Source: Emydura subglobosa
Lineage: Eukaryota > Chordata > Testudines > Chelidae
DNA length: 64,000 bases
Reading direction: 5' to 3'
NCBI GenBank assembly: GCA_007922225.1
Contig: ML679963.1
Span: 2,429,794-2,493,793 of the forward strand
Below are positions 50,463 through 62,320 of the stretch, piece by piece. A model generated the notes under the pieces. That model saw only the letters and a program-made list of their open reading frames with translations. It ran no database searches and was not told where the DNA came from. The position numbers and the translations under genes are program-made. Position 1 is the first letter of the stretch, and every line of letters starts with the position of its first letter.

Positions 50463-50485
50463 GGCTGGGCTGGGCTGGGCTGGCA
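50463..50485. repeat. (GGGCT)n short tandem repeat
   Basis: About four GGGCT units lie upstream of the TRARG1 start in the CpG island. A similar GGGCA repeat occurs at about 49755-49772. Confidence 0.75.
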
Positions 50486-52064
50486 GCGGGGCTTTCCCGG
50501 CGAGCCGGAGCCCGGGCGGGGCGCGCCGAGTCCTCAGCCGGGCGGCGGGCGGGCTGCGCAAAGCCGGAGCGGGGGCCGGCTGGGTGGGTCTCCCCTTCCT
50601 CCGCCCCCGGCAGGGCTGGCCGTCCCGCGGGGCCGCCCGCAGCGCTCCTTCCCGCCCCGGGCACGCTGCACGGCGAGCCGCAGCGCGATCCCCTCCCGGC
50701 CGCGGCGTGGTGCCCCCGGCCCCGCACTGCTCCGAAGGCGGCGCCCGCGGGGAGGGGCCGGCCCGGCCCTCGCCCCTGCCCACCTCTGGCGCCGGGCCCC
50801 AGCTGGAAATCTGCCCGAGCCGGAGAGCCCAGCGCGGCCCCCGCAGCGCACGTGCTCCCGGCGCTCTGCCCAGCCCAGAGCCGGCAGGACGCGGGGCGCC
50901 ACCCGCTGCTAAGAGCCGCTGAGGTTTGCCGGCCCTTGGGGTGGCGTGACTGGATCCTGGTGCTGGATTTGCCGCGAACACCTTCCTCGGGGCGGGGCGG
51001 GGCTGGTGGATCTTAGAGACGAGCTGGGGGAGGCCCGCTTCTGCTGGGGAGTGAGCGCCCCTCCCAGCTACCCCGGCTCCGAGGGAAGCGCTCTGGGCGT
51101 GCTCCAACGCTGGTCTCTGTCCAGCAGCAGCGGGGCCAGTACAGGCCATTGCCTCCCTCCCCGAGGCTGCCGTGTCTGGCTGGGGGTTAAAGTGCCGGGG
51201 GTGCATTTGGCAAGTTGCATCCCTTTGAGCAGCGGTGCTGAGAGCCACTGACCCGAACTGCGAGCCCTGTCTGTGACGGAAACCAGCTCGGGACGGGGGG
51301 CACCCCGACTGCCAGCACCCGTGCCCTTGAATGGTGCTGAGGCCCATGGGAATCTCCTTTATGCACCCAGGAGCGTGGGGAAGGCGCACCTTAGAGGAGG
51401 GTGAGGACCACACCAGCTGGAAGGTTACACCCACTGACATTTCCCGAGGCCGGCTGAGGGCAGAGTTTGACCCCGGGCCCCTCCTGAGTCAGACAGGCTG
51501 GCCAGGAGCTCTCTTTCCACGGGTCGCTCGGGCATCGAGCCGGCTTCCTCTCCTAGCGGTGGCACCAGCAAACTGTAGCTGTGCCAGCTGGTGCCAAGTA
51601 TTAAACTGCACCCCACACCCCTCACCCTGGGGCTTTGACCGCTGCGACGGACGGATTTACGCTGAGATCCCCGCGTCGGGAGGCTGTGGTGTCCTGGGTA
51701 GTCTAAGGGATTGTTTTCCTGTTAGCTGAGCAGCTTTGAACATGAAAACAAAAGCTGCGAGAGCCAGCCTATAATCCCACGGCATTTGTGTTTATTAAAC
51801 GCCTCCTTGTGCAAAGGCTTCGGGGCAGATGCTGCGGGCCGCTGGGGCGCACGTTCAGGACCCTTCACACCACAATGGGCTTTAAAAGCTTCGGATGGTG
51901 GCCAGGCAGCGTCACGCTGCAGGGTGGGCAGCTGGCAGCTGGCACAGAGGCACCGGGAAGCTGTTAGTGCAGTACCGTGCATCCTTGTCACCTGCTAGTG
52001 CTTACTGGGAAAAGGACTCCACAATGCTGGACAGAACGGTACGTTTTTGACTAGCAATTGGTGG

Positions 52065-52105
52065 ATGTTAAGGTGAGAAGGGACCATCGGATCATCTAGC
52101 CCAGT
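52065..52105 (-). repeat. CR1 3' terminus fragment
   Basis: 'TGGATGTTAAGGTGAGAAGG' + 'GACCATCGGATCATCTAGCC' resembles the reverse complement of CR1 3' ends ('...agaagggaccat...gatcatctagtc'). Only about 40 bases remain. Confidence 0.55.
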
Positions 52106-52374
52106 GCCTCCCAACCTGTGGCCCGGGAGCCAAAAGTGGCCCACGGGGGCATTCAGAGTGGCCCATGGCTTCTCTTCTGCTGGCTGCACATTTCCGCAGG
52201 GCTACAAGACGGGCGCAGGCTCCTTGCCGCAGCCCAGGGGATGGGAGATCAGCGCTGCCCTTCCCCTGGCTGTAGCAGGGAACACGGCAAAGCGCACTGC
52301 CTGGGTCCCTAGGCGCTGGGGTCCCTGCTGGAGGGGTCCCTTCTCGCCCTGCACTCTTCCTGAGAGTAGGGCAC

Positions 52375-52470
52375 CCAGTGCTGCTTTTACACCAGTTTTA
52401 GCTCAGTCGACTCCGGCGGCTACTGATTTACGCCAGCGTGAGAGAGCTGAGACTCAGGCTGACGGACTCT
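52375..52470. repeat. short interspersed 'tttacaccag' repeat
   Basis: 'TTTTACACCAGTTTTAGCTC', 'GACTCCGGCGGCTACTGATT' and 'TACGCCAGCGTGAGAGAGCT' resemble a repeat widespread in turtle and bird DNA ('acaccagtgtaactccattgacttcaatggagttactcc'). A shorter relative lies at 54695-54765. The family is not named with certainty. Confidence 0.45.
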
Positions 52471-53179
52471 CAGGAGCTGTTTGGGAAACCCCAGTCATCA
52501 CCCACTTGCACTTGCAGCTCTCGGCAGTGCCCAGACCGTCCAAGCAAACACTTTACAATTCCAGGTGGAGAGCAGCTTGGGATCCCTTATAAACATATTA
52601 TCAGGCACTAAAATGCATCGCGTTGGAAGTACATTTATTTGCTCACATTTGTGATTCAGGGTCTTTCCCTGAACTCCTCTTGTGGTTGGGCAGGGAGGTT
52701 AGTGCTTGTGGAAGGCGTGGCAGCCACGGATGGAGATGGGGAAAGAGGTGTTTCAGGGTCCCTGGCCGCCGGTTTTTCTATGGCTTTTGGTTTTTTGGAA
52801 GCAGCCCCGATCTTCCTATGGGCCCAGGGCAGTGAGGTGCATTGAACGGTGGGTCCCTCCTCTGCGTGTCTGGTGGGAGAGCTGGAGGGATGTTTCTCTT
52901 TTGTTCTGCAGGGGTTCTCATCCCGCTGTCATCACTGCAATATTTGAGCACCCTCCAGTCGTGCATGAAGCAATGTGTCTGACGTCTCTCACATGTGGCT
53001 CGCGCTCTCTCATCCTCGCCCCAGGAGGAGGAGGATTCTGTGTGCAGGGGAGTGGTTTGGTTGGGGGGATTTTGATGTCCGTGCGGCTCTGTTTATATTG
53101 GAGAGGGCTGGTTGGAGGAGGACGCCTGGCACCTGGAGCAGGGGCTGGTGAGGATTTGGGATAGTCCTTAGTCCACAGT

Positions 53180-53500
53180 CTGGGACCCGTCCCGCAGGAC
53201 TCACTGTCTCCTGCTCAGGCGAGTTTTACCCATGCAGTGGATAGTTTCAGTGGATCTAAGGGGAATTGATGACCACCATCCTTATCCTGGAGCCCAGGCC
53301 ACTGAGAACGTTGGCCCAAGACCTGGAACTTGACCCGCTGTTCTAGGGGCAGCCAGCACAGAGAGCGGAGGACAGGTCTCGTGGTGTCCTGCCCTGCTGT
53401 GAGGATGCACTGCAGCGGCCTGATGCCTCCGTGCCCAGGTGAACTGCGCTGCGGGAGTCCAGCTGGGAGGTGACAAAGGCACAATGGTGATTAGATCTAG
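53180..53500. repeat. possible L2/L3-like LINE piece
   Basis: 'CCCAAGACCTGGAACTTGAC', 'TAGGGGCAGCCAGCACAGAG' and 'AGTCCAGCTGGGAGGTGACA' recall a segment recurrent in vertebrate LINE 3' regions. The reverse frame (53484-53215) includes 'RPVLRSLCWLPLEQRVKFQV', which looks like the C-terminal end of an L2-type reverse transcriptase ('LHWLPVxxRI.FK'). The two hints imply opposite orientations, so the class and strand stay open. Confidence 0.4.
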
Positions 53501-54214
53501 GACCCCGGGAGCTCAGAGGCAGGTTCTAGGACCTTGTGGCTGCCCCAGGAGTCGGGAGACTCTGGTCTCTGCCAAGGGGAGATCAGACTGTCTGCAGGTG
53601 TCTCCTCTTTCACAGCTGATTGACGTTACTGCGCCAACTCCAGGTGGGGTGTGACTCAAAGAGGCCCAGCATTAGCTCAGATCCCCAGTTCTTAGAAGTG
53701 CACGTACCCGACCAATCGCTGCCTGGCTTGCCCGGCCGGGTCTCAGCGTGGTTTATAGTCTCTGGACGGAGCCCAGCTTTGCTGCACAGAAGTGAGCTGC
53801 TGAGGGGATCTGTCGCGCCCAGCTCTACGAGGAAAGCACAGGGCTGCGTGCCTCTATCCCGGCTTCATTCGCACTGACAGCTGAACTCTTCTGCAGTTGG
53901 CTGACGGCTCAGCCCAGACCTCACCACCCGCACCCTCGCTGTTCAGGGGAAGGAAATAAACGGGCGCTGTTGGGGAGCGAAGTCTGCTCTTTGTCTGAAG
54001 GTGCAATACTTTGCTGAGACCCCAGGCTCAGGGGGCGTGCAGTGGGGAAGGAAGGATGGGCGGTGGCAGGCGGCAGATGTCTTGCTCACATGCTGTGTAC
54101 CATCGCTGGCAGAGATCGGTCGACCAGTCGACCATGGGTGTATTACTGCACTACTGCCCTGCCTCCCGGTCATGACGGTATTGCTCCTCAACGCCCGGGT
54201 GAGGTAGAGCAGTG

Positions 54215-54350
54215 CTGTTATAGAAATGGAGGCACAGGGAGGCTACATGACTTACCCATTGTCACACGGGAAGTCTGTGGCGGAGCAGGGACATGAGCCC
54301 AGCTCTTGCAAGTCGCGGGCTAGCGCCCCGACCACTGATCCCTTTCCTCC
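54215..54350 (-). repeat. MIR-like SINE, reverse orientation
   Basis: 'AGAAATGGAGGCACAGGGAG', 'TTACCCATTGTCACACGGGA' and 'GACATGAGCCCAGCTCTTGC' are the reverse complement of a MIR-like core and head. Confidence 0.75.
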
Positions 54351-55164
54351 TTCGTCTGAGCTCGACTCAGTCTTCAGCGGCCACCCCAAGAGTGAGACAA
54401 ACGAAGAGGCTGCAGCCACAGCCTTGCTGAGTCAGACGAGACCTCACCCTGCCCCTCGCTTTTAAAATGCAGGGGAGGCCAGGACATGCGTGTGGGGGGG
54501 GGGGCTGAACTCTGCGCCGAAGTGGGAGAAGGCCAGGGGCAGCGTGTGAGTGTTCACGTCTGGGCCCTCACACAGGAACGGCTCCCCCGGGACCTGCGGA
54601 TACGTTCGGAAACCTGCCTTCCCCGAGTGAAGAGAGACAAGGGCAGGCCCTGTGGAAACAGCCGTGGGCCAGAGTGTGCTCATTCACACGTTTCAGTCTG
54701 GAATAACTCCCTCCTTTCACCGGCCTGACTCCCATATACAGCCGTGTAAACCGGAGCAGAGTTTGGCCACGTGTCTGACAGCAGAGCGTGGGAGAGGGTT
54801 ACCTCGTGTATGTAATCAGTCCAGCCGCGTAGTGAGCAGTGTAAAGCCATGAGAGCAGGGGAAGGGGCCTCGGGTATTTCAAATCAGGCCGTGGTGTTAT
54901 TTAAACCCGTCTCTGGCCAGTGTGAATCACTGACGTGGAGTCAAGTGTCCTCTAGTGGTGCAGATAAAGTAGTTTCTGCATCAGCCACAAGGCGATTTGG
55001 TTGGCCCCAATCTGTCAACTCTGCATCCTTGCTAAGGTGGGAGTCTGCCCACCCCACATGCCTCCCGTGCGCCTCCCGGCCAAGCTCTCTGGCTTCTTCC
55101 AGAGCCTTCAGGTTTGCACCTCTGCATCGCTTTTTCCCTGCTCACATCCCCTATGCCTAGAGGC

Positions 55165-55400
55165 TCCCTAACTAAAGTCAGGGCCCCAGTGTGCTAGGGA
55201 CACACATAGCGAGAGCCCGTCCCTGCCACTAAGCGCCCACAGGCTCCACAGACAAGGCAAAGGGTGTGTTATTGCTCCCATTTTGCAGATGGAAAACTGA
55301 GGCACAGAGACACAAGGTGCCTTGCCCACAGTCACACAGGGGGGGGACCTGTAGCAGAGCTGAGAATTCGGGGCTGCTGAATCCCAGCCCAGCCTTCCTC
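55165..55400 (-). repeat. SINE with L3-like tail, reverse orientation
   Basis: The left part 'CCAGTGTGCTAGGGACACAC' is the reverse of an L3-like tail. The right part 'TTTTGCAGATGGAAAACTGA', 'GGCACAGAGACACAAGGTGC' and 'CTTGCCCACAGTCACACAGG' is the reverse of the MIR-like core. Together they form an almost complete composite SINE. Confidence 0.78.
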
Positions 55401-56959
55401 TCTGGACACACGTCTGCGTCCGACTCTGCCTGACTGGCCCCTTATCGGCGCACTGGGGTGAGTCCTACCAGGGGCATTGCCCAAGAGCTCACAAAGCAGA
55501 CAGCCGCCTTAGTAAGCCTGCGCTCCCCTCGCAGGATGCCAGGGACTCCATGCAGAGGGCTGCTCAGCACGCCTGGGTGTGACAAACAAGCCCTGAGAGC
55601 ACAGGACTGGAGGGGGGCTCTGCTTTGGCTGAATCCTCTTATTCCTGGGATCAAGCCTCCCAAGCTATTACTAGTAACAAGCAATGGGGGGGGCCTAGCT
55701 TCCCGCGCTGGAGGGGCTTGTCCTGCCATGCAGTGTCTGAGCAGACAGCCGGGATGAAAGAGAGCCTCACACGCAAGAGCAGAAATGGACGAGGGAAGGC
55801 TGCTGCTTGCAGTTATCCAGGATTTCCCAGGCAGTAACCGCCGCAGGCCCTGTCCTGTAGCTGAGTTATGGCGACACATGGCTGCGCGTGGGCGCCCATG
55901 CGGCTCACGCTGATTTCGCTAAAGTCGAGTTGGTGTGGACCTCAGCTCCACTCTGATTGTCCCAGAGAAACTCAGAGCACGGCTCAGGCTTTCACAAATA
56001 TCTGCTGTCACGCAGGTGTCAGTGGGTGTGTAGACCAGCCCTTCGTCCCCCTGCACCCGCTGCCAGCGGGCAGTGAGTGGAAATGCAGCTCGTGTCCCCT
56101 TTAAAGCCCTTTGTCACCATCAGAATGGAGTAACGGGTAAATGAGAATCAGGCCTGAACTGGCTACACCCAATAATTTAACCCTGGTCTACCCAGAGGGG
56201 TGTCCCACCTGGATTGATCTGGCAGGAATTCAGAGCGGGAGGACGGTGAGGAGCAGTTAGGGTGCAGGTGGGCCTGTCCCTGTAAGAGTGAGCATGTCTG
56301 TGGCAGGGCGGCTCCTGGTTCTCTGTCCTCAGCCAGCTCCTAGCACGGTTAGTCCGTGCCCCAAAAGCCATTTGGCTGTGGTCGGTACCCCACTCTATGG
56401 GGTTGGTGGACTGAAACGCGCAGTAACACAGCCCCTGGGGGTGCAGGGCTGGCTAGGCAAAGGTCATGAGAGCCCTGAACCTGGTACCATGGTTGGCACT
56501 GAAGGTGCCCAGGTCCCTGTATGCACGATGCTGGAGGCGAGCAGGCCCTGTCAGTGTGTTATGTGCGCTGGTCAGCTAGAGAGCGAGCGTTAGCAAATAC
56601 CTCGCTCACCTCCAAGGTCAGGCTCCCAGTGCATTTCCTTGGCAGGGGGTGACCCGTGGCATGACCGCTGGTTGTGGTATTTAATGCCCCGCAGGCGATG
56701 TCCTGTGCTGTGGGGAGCGCTAGCACGGAACGGGTCCGTTGCAAAGTGGAGGAGGGGTGGCACTTGCGGATATCTGGAAAGGCAACGAGTGGGAACAGCT
56801 TTATTCATAGAGGGCATGGCTCAGGGACCCCCGAGCAGCTGCAAGGTGCTGCACAACGAGTTGAGGTGGTCAAGGTACAAGGCGAGAAGGGAGCCAGGGG
56901 TGCGAGGGAATGTAACGAAGCTGAACCAGGCAGAACCGAGGCCGGAGCAAATAGTGCTG

Positions 56960-56980
56960 TGCACACACACACACACACCC
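56960..56980. repeat. (CA)n microsatellite
   Basis: A run of about nine CA units in the TRARG1-BHLHA9 interval. Confidence 0.85.
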
Positions 56981-57904
56981 TCCCTCCGGCAAGGATTGCT
57001 GCCGAGAGCCGACCCGTCTGGCCAGGTCTCAGCCGGCGCAGGGAGACACACGTCGCTTTCCCCAGCGTGCAGTGCTCTCGCTTTGCAGCTTTTGACCAAG
57101 GCAGTTACCTGCAGTCAGGCCTTGCCACCCCGCCTGCCCCCGGCCTCACGGCCTCGCTGTGCACCTCTGCCCTAGGCTGGCCCCCCCAGGCGCTGCTCAG
57201 GTGTGGGGAAGGGCCGTGCCTTCCCCCTGCATTGGCAGTGCTCTTTAGATCTGATTCCAGACTTTCTCTTCTCCCTCCTGCCTCCCCATGGGGCTCCAGA
57301 GACGGATTTTCCCTGTGCAAATCAGCAGTGGCCAGGCCAGATTCCCCAGCACGCCCACGGTTCACCTTCTCTCCCACCGCAGCGAGCGCACAGGTTCAGA
57401 AGCGTGAGCTGGGCACAGAAACGGTCCGCCCAGGGACTTTCAAACGGACAAGCCCTTGGTTTGGCTGTGTGAATCCCAGGCTCTGAACCTGCCGTTCTCC
57501 CCTGCGTCCTCCCCTCTCCCTGCCTTTCCTGAGAGCAGCTGAGCTTTCGCCCTCTCAGTGATTGTCCAGCGTGTGCTGCGCCCAGCTTCTCACTTTCCTC
57601 CCTCACCATTTGGACTGGCCACGAGTTCCTCATTCTACTGTCCGAAGACGCCCGCTTGGCAATGGTTAGAAGAAAACGCTGTATGGAAACAGAGTCCTGC
57701 TCCCTCTGTAAACCGCCCCTGCGCCAACCCTGGGGACACCAGTGGGTTCACCCTTTAAAAAATAGAAAAGAAACAGTTACAATGACCCTGCCCAGCAAAC
57801 AGAGTCACAGCTGCCGTGCAATTGAAGGTTTTAATATGATCAGTGTGCCCCGTCGTGTCAGCCCTATAAAACGAATACATGCCCTGTTGTTTTAAAATCA
57901 CATT

Positions 57905-57955
57905 TCCTCAGAAAGAAAGAGAGAGAATAAATAAGGGAAAGAAAGCAGAAAAGAA
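57905..57955. repeat. A/G-rich (GAAA/GA) tract
   Basis: 'AGAAAGAAAGAGAGAGAATA' followed by 'GGGAAAGAAAGCAGAAAAG' is a purine-only tract about 270 bp beyond the BHLHA9 stop (in gene sense), probably in or near its 3' UTR. Confidence 0.7.
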
Positions 57956-58223
57956 ACCTTAGTCTGACAGCAGAGGTGAATGCTCAGAACTGCTGCAAGA
58001 GGAAATTCCACTTCCTCTGGCTCTCGGTGTTCCCGTGTTACTTGGCTTGCAAAGAGCACGTGTGCTGGCTGCACAGGCAGTGCTGGGAATCCCGTGCAGA
58101 GTTTCCTTGGCTCACCTCACGGCACCGAGCTCCCCTGCGTCACAGCAGTCTGTCTCCCCCGTTTGTTGTTCCCATTCTCCCCTCTGTCTAAGGGAGGTGT
58201 CTCTCCTGGCTCAGAAATCCTGC

Positions 58224-58988
58224 TCAGTGCATGGGCAGAGACTGCTGGTAGCCTGCTCCTTGGATACACCCCAGCGGCCAGGGGACTGGCCTTGGGAGAG
58301 AATCTCGAAAGCTGCCCATGTGTTTCTGCTGGCAGGTGGCTCTGACCTCAAGGTGGTAGTTCCCACTGGAGTGATAGGCAGGGCTGGATATAAAATGATC
58401 CTTCTTTTGGCTTCCATGGTGGGTCTGGAGCGGAAGCTCAGGGGAATACCTGGGATACGGAGGGGAAGGACAGTGTTGGAAGTCGGGAGCTTCTGGGTAG
58501 CTGTGCTCAAAAGGCAGCTGGATGAGCTGGGGCTGGCTGCCCTTGAGGCTTGCCTCCTCTCGGGGCCCATCGTACCAGGGGCGGCATTCAGTGTGGGCAC
58601 AGGGCCACCTCCGCGCCGGGCTGGAGTGCAGGGCTGTGGACAAGGACGCAATCCTGTTGATGGCTCTTCGGAGGGTTGCAATTTTGGAGAGTCTCTTGCC
58701 GTTGAGGTCGTGTTTCAGGGCCAGCCGCAGGGCGTTGAAGGCTTGGTTATAGTCCAGGATCCTCTTTCGTTCGCGGACATTGGCAGCGATCCTCCGTGCC
58801 TTGGAGCGCACAGGCCTACTCCTCTTCCTCGCCTTAACCTCTGCCGTGTCGCCACCTTTGGCTGCCCGCTGCTCCAGCCTGGCTCCCAGGTAGGGAGCCC
58901 CCAGCGCAGCAACCCCTGCCAGCTCATCCCCCGCGCTGCCGGGCTCCTTCTCTTGCACTGTGCCTTTCCCCAGGGCTGGGCTGGGCAT
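58224..58988 (-). CDS. BHLHA9: BHLHA9, class A bHLH transcription factor
   Basis: This 254-codon single-exon gene encodes a nuclear bHLH factor known from the apical ectodermal ridge and limb development; copy-number gain and point mutations of the human gene cause limb malformations. The basic region '[20 protein letters not shown]' (residues 61-80) is followed by helix 1 '[15 protein letters not shown]' and, after the loop, helix 2 '[20 protein letters not shown]'. The E-box-contacting Asn and Glu-Arg of the basic region (N70, E73, R74) are present. A Lys/Arg stretch '[15 protein letters not shown]' (52-66) can serve as nuclear localisation signal. The C-terminal half is Pro/Ser/His-rich without a known domain. 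The start at 58988 is the first in-frame ATG after an in-frame TAG at 59069-59067, with G at -3. Human BHLHA9 is slightly shorter (~235 residues) and also intronless. No damage is seen. Confidence 0.95.
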   Translation of the reverse strand: MPSPALGKGTVQEKEPGSAGDELAGVAALGAPYLGARLEQRAAKGGDTAEVKARKRSRPVRSKARRIAANVRERKRILDYNQAFNALRLALKHDLNGKRLSKIATLRRAINRIASLSTALHSSPARRWPCAHTECRPWYDGPREEASLKGSQPQLIQLPFEHSYPEAPDFQHCPSPPYPRYSPELPLQTHHGSQKKDHFISSPAYHSSGNYHLEVRATCQQKHMGSFRDSLPRPVPWPLGCIQGAGYQQSLPMH

Positions 58989-59230
58989 GGCTCTGCTGAG
59001 ATCCCCTCTGCTCCTGCGTCCCGCCAGGCTTGGCCGACACTCCTTCAGAGCCGCATTGGCCTCCTGCTAAAAACTCTGCGAGGCTGAGCCTCATCGCACC
59101 ACGTGGTTCTTTTGGTCCCTTTATTACCTGCCTCCAGGTCTGCTGGATTAGGTCAGAGATGACAGGAAGCATGCAAATGCCTGTGCTCGTCCTTAGCTGC
59201 ACTGTTCCCCTCCCTTCCTGCTCCTTCGGG
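58989..59230 (-). promoter_or_regulatory. BHLHA9: BHLHA9 5' flank / candidate promoter
   Basis: The flank carries a palindromic E-box CACGTG at 59100-59105 and an octamer ATGCAAAT at 59171-59178. A TAATAAAG-like element lies at about 59118-59125 on the minus strand, which could act as a TATA-type signal for a transcript starting close to the coding region. No transcription start can be fixed from the sequence, and motif matches of this length are common by chance. Confidence 0.3.
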
Positions 59231-61855
59231 ACAAATCACCTCCTTCGTGTCTCTCTCCTGACTGGCTCCCGGCTGCACCGGGCCAGAAGATGGGTGCAGA
59301 CTGCCACAAGGCAAAGCCCCGGCCGGCAGCAGCGGGGATCTGCCTAACAGCCGGAGGCTCAGCCTGTCCGGCTGTGTTGTGTGGAGAGCACAGGCTGTAA
59401 ATCACTCAGGGACGTGGCCCTGCTGCTGTTCTGTGGCTCGCAGAGAAGCCTAGGCACAGCCTCGCAGCAAAGGGCCTGTCTAACCGCAGTCACTGCTTCT
59501 GTTTGCTGCACGATTTGCCCGAGTCGATCTGGCCAGAGACCCGCTCTGGGCTGGGCAGGTTGGGATCTACTCTAGCCGGTCTCGGTCACCCTGAAAGAAC
59601 AGCTTTTATGGAGCCGCCCGGGCTCCGTCACTGCTTCACTTCCAGCAGCCGGGTTTTGCCTTTGCGCTGTGAAAGGAGAGGCAGAAAGGAGACTCTTGCA
59701 CTGGGGCAGGGGTCGCTGCTAGACAATTACGTTTGCAGGGTTCCTGGAGCCAGGTCTGCCCCCCCCGGGATGAGACAGCATCTTTTATTAGCCCAGCTTG
59801 TGTCGGTGAGAGACGCGCTCCAGCCACACGCAGCTCTTCAGGGCAGGTGCCATGTAGCTGGAACGCGGGTCTCTCTCCCCAACAGAAGCTGCTCCCATAA
59901 AAGATGTCACCTTGCCCACCTGGTCTCCCTGATAGACAAGGCCCAGAGCATGTGGCCATCTCGAACACAGCTGCTGTTGGCACCGCCTTGCACCTTCGCA
60001 AACATGAATTAACCCTTGCAGCCCCTGGGCAGTAGGGAAGTGTTTGTCTGGCGAGGTTATTCTCCTGCACGCATCACTGTAGCATCTGTGTTGTCGTCTC
60101 TGTTTTACTGAGAGGGAAACCAGGGGACATTGAAGGGGGCAGTGACTTGTCCAAAGGTTTGTCAGCGAGAGAAGCGAACCCAGGAGTCCTGATGCCCAGT
60201 CCCTGAATTGTCCGTCCGTTTCTCTGTCTCAGGGCCTATGGTCTGACGGTCTGGACGGCAGCAGACATGCCTTCCTCACCCCAGCCTGCTGGGGCTGGCA
60301 GAGCTGCTGCCGAGATGCCGCTGTCCTGCACCAGCTGGGTAATGGCAGGAGCAGTTCTATCTGGTCCCAGGTACCGGGTGCAGTCGATGGCCTGCGATTC
60401 CCACAACGCGTCTGGCTGTGCAATACAATACCATGACTCAAGGGCAAGCGTCTTTCTCTCCTCCCCGCCACGGGGGGTTCCTAGCAGCATGGCCGGGTGT
60501 TGGCTCAGTGCTGTTCACTCGCAGCATCCTCTCCCCTGGGCCAGCCCCCGAGCGGCTCTCCCATCCCTTGGAGCCGGGGAGGGTGGTGCTGGTCTTCCCT
60601 GCTGTGACACATGCGCAGCGTTCACTGGGGTTGCTGGCACGTCTCAGATGGCTGCATCCCGCGAGCTGACAAGCACCAGGAGACGGCGCTGGGTGCCTGG
60701 CAGTGAGAGATGTCTGGAGGCATGCTGGCACGACGAGGGAGCAGAGTACAGAGGAAGCGCACCCTGCTGCTGCCGCTCTGGGGCTGGCCAGATGCCGTCA
60801 GCCCCCAGGGCTGCCGGCCCAACATCCCCACCAGCACTGGGCACACTTAGGAACAGCAGCGAAGAGCCGGTACCTGCAGCCCAAGCCAACGCCCACTATG
60901 AGGGGGAGGCGTGAACCTCACTGGGCACTAGAGAACGGCCTGGCCTTTTCGGGGAAGGTGCGGTGAGACAGGCAACAACATCCCCCCCCCTTTGCAAAGG
61001 GGCTGACCACTCAGACACCCCCTGCACACGGCTGGGGCAGAGGAATTTGCTCGGGGGCCTAGTCACACCCTCTGCCCTGCCGAGCAGGAAGCAAGGATGT
61101 CGCAGGGCGGATTAGGGCAGGTGATAAAAGAGCTAAAGTGCTACCTACCTGTGCCGTCCGAGCAGCAGCAAGCCAGGCGCCTGGGGGCAGAGCTGTCTGC
61201 CGTGCGGCTCCAGGATTTATTCAGGGGAAGACAGAGGAAACCACCAAAGCACCCCATTGTTTCCCCAGCATCGGAGGCCTTAGCCTACGGCTGATCTGCC
61301 AGCCAGGGCATGGGAAAAGCATGCATCTAGCACAATGGGCGCGATGGCAAATACAAACAAATACCAACAGTAATGGCCAGGATTTCCAGCACCCGGGGCC
61401 TCGAGTTCAGTTCCTATCTAAGTGCCTGATAGTTTCATTGCTGAGCCCCAGCTCGCCTGACTCCCATCCCTGGGCTTCGCCTTCCACATTTTCACTCCCA
61501 GTTTCTCTGGCTGCCAGGTGGGATCCAGCCCCCTCTCCTGCCCTGCTACCTGGGAAGCCTCATGTTTTCACGGCAGTGCATCCATCTGGCTCCCAACAAT
61601 AATACAACGAATGGCCCTGGGAAAGTGAGGGTGAAAACTGCCTGCGCGCTAGATCTGAGAAATCAGGCACAAAAGGTCAGGGCTCCCCTTCTCCTGGAAT
61701 CACTCGACTGACTACGTGTCACCCCGAGGCGGAGGAATCTCCCCGGACTCCTTTAGGACACACTTGAAAAACAAAGAAACCCCCTGACTGATCGGAGCGT
61801 TTCACCACCTTGCTGTGCAGGCCGTAGGGATGCAAGGTTCATTGCCACCGCCCCG
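59231..61855. other. BHLHA9 upstream DNA
   Basis: GC-rich DNA with a reverse SINE at 60080-60240 and a C-run near 60980. Overlapping ORFs on both strands show no domain resemblance. I see no exon of a neighbouring gene; ABR, the expected next gene from recalled human and chicken order, is not recognised in this window. Confidence 0.5.
60080..60240 (-). repeat. MIR-like SINE, reverse orientation
   Basis: 'CTGTTTTACTGAGAGGGAAA', 'GTGACTTGTCCAAAGGTTTG' and 'GAACCCAGGAGTCCTGATGC' are the reverse complement of the MIR-like core and head. Confidence 0.75.
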
Positions 61856-61859
61856 TGCA

Positions 61860-62320
61860 GACACAGCACCGCCTGCCCCTGGAACAATTCATTCCTCTGC
61901 CGAGAAGTTAATGAGCGCCCGGCTATTAACCACCTCCATGAGCCAACGGGAACATTTTGAAAAACGGTGCAGGAGTCGGCCTGACAAATTGCTGGGGTTC
62001 CTGGGGAGCGGCGAGGCCCTGGAAGAACACGGCCTGCTTTTATCCATCCGGCCTTATCTGATCATCTCAAATCGAGTTTGATCAATCGCTGCAATTAGCA
62101 CCGGGCTATTTGTCTATAGCTCTTCTCCTCACTCAGCTCTTTGAAGCAACAGCTAATTTAGGGGCCTGTGTTAGCCGAGGCCAATAAATCAGAAGCTGGG
62201 GGGCCTCCAGGAAGAGGAGGGACAGGGCAGCAAAACTTCAAAGCGAGGCAAAGTTCTACAGATATTTCAGAGCCGTCACCTGCGTGCCAGCGGCGCTCGC
62301 TCACTCTCACCTTAATGGCG
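61860..62320. promoter_or_regulatory. candidate conserved non-coding element upstream of BHLHA9
   Basis: An island of moderate GC with no repeat signature within GC-rich, repeat-bearing DNA. It is dense in developmental transcription-factor cores: TTAATGAG near 61908, CTTATCTGATCATC near 62053, TTGATCAATCG near 62078, CAATTAGC near 62092, GCTAATTTA near 62152 and the HOX/CDX-type CAATAAA at 62182-62188. It has no coding frame of note. It lies about 3 kb upstream of the BHLHA9 start, where a limb enhancer would be plausible. Conservation is inferred from texture only. Confidence 0.4.

Larger units (their letters stand above)
51100..58223. other. intergenic DNA between TRARG1 and BHLHA9
   Basis: About 7 kb, GC-rich, with no recognised exon. 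It contains a CR1 end (52065-52105), a short 'TTTACACCAG' repeat (52375-52470), a LINE-like piece (53180-53500), two reverse SINEs (54215-54350, 55165-55400), a CA microsatellite (56960-56980) and a GA-rich tract near 57910. The stretches 51.1-52.0, 55.4-56.8 and 57.0-57.9 kb hold nothing I can name. Since BHLHA9 transcribes toward this interval, its 3' UTR should begin at 58223 and run downward. Confidence 0.55.

Noticed and set aside
58035..59087. 350-codon plus-strand ORF opposite BHLHA9
   Set aside because: It mirrors the BHLHA9 coding sequence. The bHLH frame on the other strand explains the open reading.
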